Assembly (NCBI GenBank): GCA_963666575.2
Contig: CAXXYG010000003.1
Coordinates: 1-64,000 of the forward strand
Reading direction: 5' to 3'
DNA: 64,000 bases
Source of the DNA: JABMQB01 sp963666575
GTDB taxonomy: Bacteria > Bacteroidota > Bacteroidia > Bacteroidales > Prolixibacteraceae
Shown here: in pieces, positions 8,156-15,430 of the stretch
How positions within the stretch are numbered: the stretch's first letter is position 1
Layout: every line of letters starts with the position of its first letter
The notes under the pieces: generated by a model
The model's database searches: none
What the model saw: the letters and a program-made list of their open reading frames with translations, nothing else
Told to the model about the DNA's origin: nothing
Translations under genes and position numbers: made by a program

Positions 8156-9472
8156 TTATTTGTTTAATAAATTATCACTTAATGCCTGAAGTGTCCTTTT
8201 TTTCTGGCTGGTTGGTACAAGAACAGAAATATTGTAACGGCTTCCTCCGTACGAAATCATACGAATTGATATCCCATCGAGTGCGTTAAATACTCTTGAG
8301 GCAAAACCTTGTTCTTCTTTTATAATATCGCCCACAATACAGATTATCGACATATCATTATCAACTTCCACAAGGCCATATTTTTCAAGGTCAATAATAA
8401 TCTCCGAGAGGTGTTCTGTATTATCAATTGATAATGAAACAGCCACTTCCGAAGTTGAAATCATATCGATAGGTGTTTTGTAACTTTCAAAAATCTCAAA
8501 AATATTTTTCAGGAAACCATAGGCCATTAACATTCGCGCCGACCTGATTTTTATTGCCGTTATCCCATCCTTTGCAGCCACAGCTTTAATACCTTTCCCA
8601 TCTGATTTGGATGTAATTAAAGTTCCACTGTCGGTAGGATTCATTGTATTTTTAAGGCGGACCGGAATATTCTCTGCCTTTGCAGGAAGCACAGTTTGAG
8701 GGTGTAAGATTTTGGCACCAAAATAAGCCAATTCTGCAGCTTCGTTAAATGAAAGCTGTGCTATTTTTTTGGTATTTTCAACATATCGTGGATCATTATT
8801 GTGAAATCCATCAATATCTGTCCATATCTGAATCTCATCAGCATGTATTGCAGCGCCTATCAACGAAGCAGTATAGTCACTCCCGCCTCTTTGCAGGTTG
8901 TCAATTTCATCAATATGATTACGGCAAATAAATCCCTGAGTAATATAATATGTCGCTGACGGGACATTTTTTAATACTGTAGAAATATTTTTCCTGATTG
9001 ATGGTAGATCAGCTGCTTTATTAGTGTCAATTCTCATAAAATCGAGAGCCGGCAATAATTGGGTATCGTTTCCGTTTTCATTCATCAGCAGTGTAAAAAA
9101 CTGAGTCGAAACCAATTCTCCCTGAGCTAATATGGTATTCTCACCGGCCGCTGAGAAATCATCCTCTAAAAACGACTCCAATGTTTTAAAACTTGTATTT
9201 ACAATTTCTAACGCTTTTTGTTTGTTTGTTTCTGACTGGTAAAGTTCTGAAATGACCTGTTTATATTTTGTTTTGAGGTTACCAATTACCAACTGTGCTT
9301 CTGTTGTATTTTTTTTATACAAAAAACCAGCTATCTCGACCAACGAATTTGTAATTCCTGACATAGCTGATAATACAACAATTTTTGCCTCACCATCAGT
9401 TATTAAATCCATCACAGCCCTCATATTTTCAGGCGAGCCAACCGATGTACCTCCAAATTTTAAAACTTTCAT
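8156..9472 (-). CDS. lysC: aspartate kinase (monofunctional)
   Basis: This 438-residue enzyme phosphorylates L-aspartate, the first step to lysine, threonine, methionine and diaminopimelate. The kinase domain opens with MKVLKFGGTSVGSPENM (K-F-G-G-T-S phosphate loop) and contains the substrate motif LQRGGSDYTASLIGAAI and the WTDIDGFHNNDP segment. The C-terminal about 140 residues form two ACT domains (GFLKNIFEIFESYKTPIDMIS and IVGDIIKEEQGFASRVFNAL), which usually bind lysine or threonine for feedback inhibition. No homoserine dehydrogenase domain is attached. Single gene; its 5' region of 195 bp is shared with a divergent gene. Confidence 0.95.
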   Translation of the reverse strand: MKVLKFGGTSVGSPENMRAVMDLITDGEAKIVVLSAMSGITNSLVEIAGFLYKKNTTEAQLVIGNLKTKYKQVISELYQSETNKQKALEIVNTSFKTLESFLEDDFSAAGENTILAQGELVSTQFFTLLMNENGNDTQLLPALDFMRIDTNKAADLPSIRKNISTVLKNVPSATYYITQGFICRNHIDEIDNLQRGGSDYTASLIGAAIHADEIQIWTDIDGFHNNDPRYVENTKKIAQLSFNEAAELAYFGAKILHPQTVLPAKAENIPVRLKNTMNPTDSGTLITSKSDGKGIKAVAAKDGITAIKIRSARMLMAYGFLKNIFEIFESYKTPIDMISTSEVAVSLSIDNTEHLSEIIIDLEKYGLVEVDNDMSIICIVGDIIKEEQGFASRVFNALDGISIRMISYGGSRYNISVLVPTSQKKRTLQALSDNLLNK

Positions 9473-9634
9473 ATTTGTCTGTAGTTGAATAAGGATGCAA
9501 AGATGAAAAAAAATTACGCTTTCAAGAAAAAATCAGCTCATAATGTATATTTATTCACAATAAAAGAATATTTATTTAAAATTACATATGATAACTATCA
9601 TACGACTGCTATTCGGTTAATAACCACTAATGGC

Positions 9635-9642
9635 TATTTTTG
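9635..9642 (+). promoter_or_regulatory. candidate -7 element for exported protein gene
   Basis: TATTTTTG fits TAnnTTTG and lies 25 bases before the ATG at 9668, supporting that ATG as the true start. A clear TTG -33 element is missing. Confidence 0.35.
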
Positions 9643-9667
9643 GGTAGTAACTAAAACTGTTATTTGT

Positions 9668-10561
9668 ATGAAATATTTATTCGCTGTATTAACCATATTA
9701 TTCATTAACATTTGTTTTACGAGCGTTTTTGCTCAAAACATACCTGTTTATTTCGAATTAGGAACCACACAGGAATCAATTCAATCGTCGGCTGAAAAAG
9801 TAAAAAACGCCTTAACTACCGATGGATTTAAAATAATTGGTGCGTACAATCCCGGTAATCAGGAAAACTTGTATGTAATATGTTACACCCGTACCGATCT
9901 TGAAAAAATAGCCCTTGATTTTGAAGACAGGGGAGCTCTTGGGGCAACGTTAAAAATAGGCCTCAAAAACGAAGATGGCACTGTTAAAGTAAGTATGTTA
10001 AATCCTATTTATCTTTTTAATGCATATTTCAACAAAAATATAGAAAAACACGAAGCCGAACTTCAAAAAATTTCGGGCCAGGCAATAGCTGCTGCTTCAG
10101 TTTTTGGACAGGATATTAAACCTTTTGGAGGTGAATTATCAAAGGAAAAACTTCACAAGTACCATTACAAGATGATGATGCCTTACTTTAAGGATGCTGA
10201 AGTAATTGCCAAATTCTCATCATTTAACGAAGGAATAAAAACCATCCAGGAAAATTTGGAAGCCGGAACAGGAAATACTAAAAAAGTATATGAATTAATT
10301 TATAACGATAAAAAAACAGCCGTTTTTGGTGTGGCTCTTTTAAATGAAAAAGACGGAGAATCACATTTTTTACCCATAATTGGAGACAGTCATTTGGCAG
10401 CAATGCCTTATGAAATTATTTTACAAGGAACAACAGCTTCAACACTTCCGGGAAGGTACAGAATTGCTCTTAACTGGCCGGAACTCACTATGGGCACATT
10501 CATGAAAATCATGAGTACTCCGGGCGATATAAAAAAAACAATGGAAAAGGTAACACAATAA
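9668..10561 (+). CDS. exported protein of unknown function
   Basis: The start is put at the ATG of MKYLFAVLTILFINICF, since the open frame upstream (to a TTG at 9485) is non-conserved-looking and this ATG gives a textbook signal peptide ending at VFAQ, leaving about 275 mature residues in the periplasm or outer membrane. The mature protein is alpha/beta, with VKNALTTDGFKIIGAYNPG and later YVICYTRTDL segments that recall the DUF302 fold (a sensor-like alpha/beta domain), but this resemblance is weak. The second half contains an acidic/amphipathic stretch ending in ITMEKVTQ-like helices. No partner gene is evident; it diverges from lysC. Function unknown. Confidence 0.7.
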   Translation: MKYLFAVLTILFINICFTSVFAQNIPVYFELGTTQESIQSSAEKVKNALTTDGFKIIGAYNPGNQENLYVICYTRTDLEKIALDFEDRGALGATLKIGLKNEDGTVKVSMLNPIYLFNAYFNKNIEKHEAELQKISGQAIAAASVFGQDIKPFGGELSKEKLHKYHYKMMMPYFKDAEVIAKFSSFNEGIKTIQENLEAGTGNTKKVYELIYNDKKTAVFGVALLNEKDGESHFLPIIGDSHLAAMPYEIILQGTTASTLPGRYRIALNWPELTMGTFMKIMSTPGDIKKTMEKVTQ

Positions 10562-10579
10562 ATTGGGGATTAATTAATC

Positions 10580-10609
10580 AGAGCGTATCCTATGGATATG
10601 CTCTTTTTA
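10580..10609 (+). terminator. hairpin terminator between convergent genes
   Basis: AGAGCGTATCC (10580-10590) pairs with GGATATGCTCT (10594-10604) with one mismatch-type G-T position, loop of 3, followed by TTTTTATTTT on the plus strand. It ends the gene stopping at 10561. Confidence 0.8.
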
Positions 10610-11491
10610 TTTTAACTCAAATTTTTCCAACACAAAATCCACTAATGAAATTCCGGAAGAATCGTTTATTCCAAGGGCAGGAGCATTTACCACAGCTTCC
10701 AATCCAATTTTATCAGCTTTGTTTTTTAACGCCACAGCATGCAACGGATGGTGATTTAAATGGTCAACATTTTCAGGCATTCCACCTTTCTCAGTATTTA
10801 ATACCCAAAACGGCACATCATTTTTATCCATTTGTTCCAGAAAATCCAATTCCTTTCTGATTAAAATTCCTTTATCAGAATAAATCTCATCGGCCGAAGA
10901 CAATCCAATTGCTTTTGCAATATTTGCCTGGTCTTCAGTATTGTTTTCAACTGGCACATTTAAAATTGAATTCCATTTGAGCAATTCATAAGTTGCCTGT
11001 GTTGAATAAGCACCTGCGCAAGTTAGGCGGGTCGATTCCCTTAAAACCGGATCGTTGTTTGATGGATCAGCCATATCGTTATGAAAAGCCAACCATAATG
11101 AAGTACCAGCTCCTGCAGAACCACCCTGACAAGCTATTTGTGTTTTATTAATATTGTACGAATGTGCCTTGTATCGAATATATTGCAGACACCGTTTTGA
11201 GTCATTCAGGCAGGATAAAATTCCAAATGGAGCTTCCGTTCTGAAACGGTAGTTAATTAAAGCTACGGAAACTCCCGCATCGAGGTATGCAACCAATTCA
11301 TCAGAATCATAAAATTTTGATTTATCTCCTCCGGTAAAACCACCACCATGAATAATAATTACAAGTGGTGTAGGCTTCGATGATTTTGCCAGCCAAATAT
11401 CAAACACATTTCGTTTATGACTGCCATATAATACATTTGTAAAATCAGCAGGAACACCTCGTAGGTTGACTGCTTTTTTAATTTCCTCCAT
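10607..11491 (-). CDS. alpha/beta-hydrolase esterase (BD-FAE/HSL-like)
   Basis: A 294-residue alpha/beta hydrolase. Motifs seen are the oxyanion HGGG (VIIIHGGGFTGGD), the nucleophile elbow G-G-S125-A-G, and a late His in HLNHHPLHAVA; this set is typical of hormone-sensitive-lipase-like and carbohydrate (feruloyl/acetyl) esterases found in Bacteroidota. The ATG at 11491 is chosen; the frame remains open to a TTG at 11545. No signal peptide is present in either version, so it appears cytoplasmic, or the annotated start misses an exported form that cannot be seen. Substrate unknown. The IS66 element lies 126 bp upstream and does not interrupt the gene. Confidence 0.8.
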   Translation of the reverse strand: MEEIKKAVNLRGVPADFTNVLYGSHKRNVFDIWLAKSSKPTPLVIIIHGGGFTGGDKSKFYDSDELVAYLDAGVSVALINYRFRTEAPFGILSCLNDSKRCLQYIRYKAHSYNINKTQIACQGGSAGAGTSLWLAFHNDMADPSNNDPVLRESTRLTCAGAYSTQATYELLKWNSILNVPVENNTEDQANIAKAIGLSSADEIYSDKGILIRKELDFLEQMDKNDVPFWVLNTEKGGMPENVDHLNHHPLHAVALKNKADKIGLEAVVNAPALGINDSSGISLVDFVLEKFELK

Positions 11492-11609
11492 TATCAAATC
11501 CTTTTCTACATCAACTAAATATTTGGATGATTTATCAAAAAGCAACCTCCAAAAACAAATATAAAAACTGAAATTTCGGTTGACAAAATTAGTAATATCA
11601 ATCTATTAT

Positions 11610-11617
11610 CCAGATTT
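11610..11617. repeat. 8-bp target site duplication, left copy
   Basis: CCAGATTT, identical to 13143-13150. An 8-bp duplication is the size made by IS66-family transposition. Confidence 0.85.
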
Positions 11618-13142
11618 GTGTCTATTCAGGATTACCACAAACGACTGCTAATTTGAAAGGGATCAAAGGGTTTTGGTTATTTTTAATTGCTGTATCACAA
11701 ACTGACCTTAGTATTGCATAGTTTGCAGCACCATTATCTGTTTTAAAAAATCCACTGACTTTTTGTTTTACCTTGAAATTTCTGATAGCCCTTTCAGAAC
11801 CGTTATTGTCTGGAGGAATAAGTTCATTTTCCAGGAACAGAAAAAGGTAATCCTGATATTTTATCAATCGGTTTTGCAATGCTATTATTTTCTTGAATGA
11901 TTTGTCAATAACCTCATTTAGAAATTCTTTTAGCTTGTTTGTTATTCGGGCTACAATGCGGGGATCAATATATTGTAGCCGATGTATTTTTAATGCCACT
12001 TTAATTAATTTGGTCAACCTTCCAGACCATGTTTGTCCTTTATATCTTTCAGTAAGGTATTGAAGTTCCCTTAGGATATGGGCAGTGCATATTTGGTGGG
12101 ACTTCGCATTTGTTTTAAAATAAGAAGCCCAGCAATCACTTACAATTGTTGTATTCCCAAAACCTTCCGGCATCAATTCTTCAATAGCCATATACCCTCT
12201 TCTTGGATGAATACCAATATAGGTGGCCTTGTCATTCTGAAATGTCCAGGCCCAATTATTCTTTCCATTAATGTTTACGCTGGTTTCATCACCTCCAACA
12301 ACAGGGCTATTTAAAACATATTTTCTGATAGTCTCGTACATTGGTCCTAACTTTTCACTTGTCTTGTTTAAAATATTTTTGATACTTCCCTGACAAATAT
12401 TTAGGCCAAACACACTTCTCAGTATTTCTTCCAACCTTTTGTAGGGGATATATTGTCTGGTACTTAAATATGCAATTAATGCCTGTGTGTTTTTCCCATA
12501 ACTGATGGGGGCATCAACTCCTGCGGGATAACTGCCTTTTGATATACAGCCACAACTACAAGCTTTTTTGTAAACCTGGTGCTCTGTAACTATCCGTGTA
12601 ATTTCCGGTATGTCCACAACTTGCCGTTTCCCGAAAAGTTTAGGGTCAACATCAGAAAGGTCATTGCCACAACTATTACAATATGAAGGATGGTGTCCTT
12701 CTGTGAAATCAGGGTTTGATATCATCTTCATTGAACTGCCTTTATGTCCGGGTTGTCCCCCAACTTTTTTACCACTACTTTTTTTAAGGCTTTTGGTTTT
12801 CTTTACCTTGCCAAAGTTGCTTGATGGTGGTTTACTGCTATTATTACTGTTCTTCCTGGTCTGGTAGTCTGCCAATTTAGACTTGAGTTCTTCATTCTCA
12901 GATTTGAGTTCTTCAATAACTTGCTTCAACTCATTAATCTGGCTAAACAAAAAAGCAATAAGTTCTTGTATGTCTTTTTGACCTTGCATAGGAATACAAA
13001 GCTCTAAAATATGGAAAGATAGCCCAACAAAAAGAGGCAATAGATACTAACAATTATAGCTGCGAAGGGCAAACTTTATCAACAATAAAAATCGTTTTTT
13101 TAAGTTTCGAGAAAACTGACTAATTTAGACCTGAATATTTAC
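11618..13142 (-). mobile_element. complete IS66-family insertion sequence (single-ORF type), 1525 bp
   Basis: The ends are set by an 8-bp direct repeat CCAGATTT on both sides. Directly inside, the left end GTGTCTATTCAGG (11618-11630) and the right end read inward, GTAAATATTCAGG (13142-13130), match at 10 of 13 positions; the right end starts GTAA as in many IS66 elements. The only gene inside is tnpC; the accessory tnpA and tnpB of classical IS66 are absent, as in the ISBst12-type subgroup. The element sits in the intergenic DNA between the esterase and the GntR regulator and breaks no recognisable gene. The preserved duplication and intact transposase suggest a fairly recent, possibly active insertion. 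Confidence 0.88.
11622..12989 (-). CDS. tnpC: IS66 family transposase TnpC
   Basis: A 455-residue DDE transposase. N-terminal leucine-rich coiled coil (about 1-45), then the RKNSNNSSKPPSSN linker, a basic GGQPGHKGSS segment, the IS66 zinc-finger (CNSCG...C-S-C-G-C), and the catalytic core with GGDETSVNINGKNNWAW (first Asp), VSDCWASYF (second Asp) and NNGSERAIRNFKVKQKVSGF (Glu). All are IS66 TnpC hallmarks. The start at ATG 12989 (MQGQKDIQELIAF) is preferred to a TTG at 13040. The stop codon lies only 4 bp from the left end of the element. The frame is intact, so the enzyme is probably functional. Confidence 0.95.
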   Translation of the reverse strand: MQGQKDIQELIAFLFSQINELKQVIEELKSENEELKSKLADYQTRKNSNNSSKPPSSNFGKVKKTKSLKKSSGKKVGGQPGHKGSSMKMISNPDFTEGHHPSYCNSCGNDLSDVDPKLFGKRQVVDIPEITRIVTEHQVYKKACSCGCISKGSYPAGVDAPISYGKNTQALIAYLSTRQYIPYKRLEEILRSVFGLNICQGSIKNILNKTSEKLGPMYETIRKYVLNSPVVGGDETSVNINGKNNWAWTFQNDKATYIGIHPRRGYMAIEELMPEGFGNTTIVSDCWASYFKTNAKSHQICTAHILRELQYLTERYKGQTWSGRLTKLIKVALKIHRLQYIDPRIVARITNKLKEFLNEVIDKSFKKIIALQNRLIKYQDYLFLFLENELIPPDNNGSERAIRNFKVKQKVSGFFKTDNGAANYAILRSVCDTAIKNNQNPLIPFKLAVVCGNPE

Positions 13143-13150
13143 CCAGATTT
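13143..13150. repeat. 8-bp target site duplication, right copy
   Basis: CCAGATTT, identical to 11610-11617, directly outside the right end of the IS66-family element. Confidence 0.85.
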
Positions 13151-13205
13151 TATATAAAATATTTATGTTGAAATAGTTTGGATTTAAATATAAAAAACCA
13201 AAGAA

Positions 13206-13913
13206 TTAAAATTTTCCGAATATAGAATGTTTGTCAGAATTAAAATAAATGGTTGAATAGATGTTTAACTCTACCTTATTGGTAGTCAATTTACGCTCGA
13301 TATGCAAAACAGGTTGATTTTTTTTCAGGTCTAAAATCCGGCGAATTTTTTCATCAGGCTTAATAGCTTTTAGCTTTTGTTCTCCACCAATAATCTTTAT
13401 TTGATACTCTTTGCGCAAAACTTCAAACAGCGATTTATTTAGCAATGACCGGCTTGTAAACCGTGGCAAATTAATATTTGGAATGTGGTTAATATCATAA
13501 AAAACAGGTTCATCTTCAACAAACCTAAGGCGTTCCATATATACACATCCCGATTCCTCTTCAATTTCGGATAATTTAAAAGGAAAAGGATTTGGCCATT
13601 GTTTTAATTCAGGTTTTTGTAAAATATCGGTTTTTAAATACCTGACACCTATTGCTGAAGCAGTTCCCGAAATGGATAATATCCCAATATTTTGAGGTGG
13701 TTTACGGACGATACTCCCTTTACCTTGTTTTTTAATTATCAACCCATCTTTTAATAACGTATCGAGTGCATGCCGCACCGTTGGACGAGTCATACCATGC
13801 AACGCACATAATTCATTTTCGGAAGGCAATAAGTTACCTTCAACATAAACTCCTGAGGTAATATGCTTCCGAAGCAATTCGTACAATTTCCGGTATTGAG
13901 GCATTTCTGTCAT
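13206..13913 (-). CDS. GntR-family (HutC/UTRA) transcriptional regulator
   Basis: A 235-residue repressor-type regulator. The winged helix (about 5-72) has the GntR signature YRKLYELLRKHITSGVYVEG then LPSENELCALHGMTRPTVRHAL and QGKGSIV. The C-terminal UTRA ligand-binding domain (about 90-230) has GCVYMERLRFVEDEPVFYD and the YSTIYFN ending, placing it in the HutC subfamily that binds small metabolites. It diverges from the E2/E1 dehydrogenase operon, and the 181-bp gap between them carries two copies of a palindrome ideally suited to GntR binding. Inference: it represses both itself and the dehydrogenase until a substrate-derived effector is present. Confidence 0.92.
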   Translation of the reverse strand: MTEMPQYRKLYELLRKHITSGVYVEGNLLPSENELCALHGMTRPTVRHALDTLLKDGLIIKKQGKGSIVRKPPQNIGILSISGTASAIGVRYLKTDILQKPELKQWPNPFPFKLSEIEEESGCVYMERLRFVEDEPVFYDINHIPNINLPRFTSRSLLNKSLFEVLRKEYQIKIIGGEQKLKAIKPDEKIRRILDLKKNQPVLHIERKLTTNKVELNIYSTIYFNSDKHSIFGKF

Positions 13914-13952
13914 ACAGTGTCAAAGTTAAGAAATTTTAAAATATTACAAAAC

Positions 13953-13970
13953 AACTTGTAAATACAAGTT
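13953..13970. promoter_or_regulatory. palindromic operator O1 for GntR regulator
   Basis: AACTTGTA-AA-TACAAGTT: 8-bp arms in exact inverted repeat around two bases, 39 bp upstream of the regulator start codon. The core TTGTAAATACAA recurs exactly 99 bp to the right. The size and symmetry fit HutC-type operators. Confidence 0.75.
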
Positions 13971-14051
13971 ATAAAATATATTTTTACAGAATAATAACAA
14001 ATGTAAATATTTTTTATTGATTATCAGCTATTTACTAATAACACTATGATT

Positions 14052-14068
14052 TATTTGTAAATACAAGT
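14052..14068. promoter_or_regulatory. palindromic operator O2 for GntR regulator
   Basis: The core TTGTAAATACAA (14055-14066) repeats the core of O1, with slightly weaker outer symmetry. It ends 27 bp before the E2 start codon, where a bound repressor would block the promoter of the dehydrogenase operon. Confidence 0.7.
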
Positions 14069-14094
14069 AAAATAAAACTTTAAATAAAAATAAT

Positions 14095-15375
14095 ATGGCA
14101 ATACCGGTAATCATGCCCAGGCAGGGTCAATCAGTTGAAACATGCATCTTAGGGCAATGGTATAAAAATGTTGGCGACAAAGTTAACGAGGGCGATATTT
14201 TGTTTTCCTATGAAACAGATAAAGCATCGTTTGAAGAGGAAGCCAAGGAAGATGGGATATTACTTGCAACATTTTTCGATGAAGGAGATGAAGTAGCCGT
14301 TTTGGTAAACGTTGCAGTTGTTGGGAAAGAAGGCGAATCATTTGAGGAGTTTAGGCCTGGCAACGAAAAAACAGTTTCAGAATCTAAAGAAACTGTTGAA
14401 AAGGAGGAATTGCCTAAAGTCGTTGAACTTCCTTTGGAAGAAGTTGTAACATCAGATGCTAAAATAAGGATTTCACCTTTAGCCAAAAATATGGCCAAAA
14501 CAATGGGTATTGCCTTTCATGCTTTAAAAGGGACAGGTCCTCATGGCCGGATTATTGCCCGCGATGTTGAAATGGCTTCAAAAGCTGTTGTACCATCAAC
14601 ACAAGCTGCTGTTAAAACGCAACTTGTCGAAAAAACAATACCTGCAGGAGTCATTGCATCAGCCAATCAGGTATATGGAACTGATTTTGAAATTAAACCA
14701 ATTCCAAACATCAGGAAACTGATAGCTACAGCCATGCACCAATCGTTGCAGAATTCGGCTCAGCTAACGCATCACATGAGTGCCGATGCCCGTAAAATTA
14801 TGGCTCTTCGGAAAAAATTCAAACAAGCCCTTACTGATGGATCTATCAAACAGAATATTACCATTAACGATTTGGTTTGTTTTGCCGTTGTTAAAGCATT
14901 AAAAATATTTCCGCAGGCTAACACCCATTACCTGGGCGATAAAATGAAATGGTTTTCGAAAGTCCACTTAGGGCTTGCAGTTGATACACCACGCGGACTG
15001 ATGGTCCCGGCGGTAAAAAATGCAGACGATTTATCAATTGAAGGTTTATCGTCGCAGTTATTACAAATTGCCGGCGCCAGCCGTAATGGCAATATCGATC
15101 CTGATTTATTAAAACCCGAAGCAGCTACATTTACTGTTTCAAATTTGGGAAATTACGGCGTCGAAATGTTTACACCGGTTATTAATCTTCCGCAAACAGC
15201 AATACTTGGAGTATGTACCATTGTTCCACGTCCAAAAGATTTGGGAGATGGTGTGTATGGATTTGTTCCGATGATTGGTCTTTCGCTTACATACGACCAT
15301 CAAGCACTTGATGGCGGTGAGGCGACACTGTTTTTAGCAGAAATTAAAAATCAAATTGAAAACCTAGTACTTTAA
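14095..15375 (+). CDS. 2-oxoacid dehydrogenase complex E2, dihydrolipoyl acyltransferase
   Basis: A 426-residue E2 core subunit that passes the acyl group from E1 to CoA. Domains: lipoyl domain (about 1-78) with the lipoylated Lys43 in ETDKASFEE; Glu/Val-rich linker; peripheral subunit-binding domain (about 125-160; ISPLAKNMAKTMGI and GPHGRIIARDV); inner-core catalytic domain (about 205-426) with His402 and Asp406 in TYDHQALDGGEA. It heads a two-gene operon with fused E1 55 bp downstream. Substrate could be pyruvate, acetoin or branched-chain 2-oxoacids; sequence alone does not decide. No E3 (dihydrolipoamide dehydrogenase) is encoded nearby, so a shared E3 must be used. Confidence 0.93.
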   Translation: MAIPVIMPRQGQSVETCILGQWYKNVGDKVNEGDILFSYETDKASFEEEAKEDGILLATFFDEGDEVAVLVNVAVVGKEGESFEEFRPGNEKTVSESKETVEKEELPKVVELPLEEVVTSDAKIRISPLAKNMAKTMGIAFHALKGTGPHGRIIARDVEMASKAVVPSTQAAVKTQLVEKTIPAGVIASANQVYGTDFEIKPIPNIRKLIATAMHQSLQNSAQLTHHMSADARKIMALRKKFKQALTDGSIKQNITINDLVCFAVVKALKIFPQANTHYLGDKMKWFSKVHLGLAVDTPRGLMVPAVKNADDLSIEGLSSQLLQIAGASRNGNIDPDLLKPEAATFTVSNLGNYGVEMFTPVINLPQTAILGVCTIVPRPKDLGDGVYGFVPMIGLSLTYDHQALDGGEATLFLAEIKNQIENLVL

Positions 15376-15430
15376 GTTTTAGTGCAAAAGCAGGTAAATT
15401 TTTAATAATTACAATTCAAAATTTAAAACG

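Noticed and set aside
9485..9667. N-terminal extension of the exported protein from a TTG
   Set aside because: The ATG at 9668 begins a clear signal peptide and is preceded by a -7-like element; the extension would bury it.
10607..11617. Esterase truncated by the IS66 insertion
   Set aside because: The nearest IS end is 126 bp upstream of the start codon, and the target duplication joins plain intergenic DNA on both sides.
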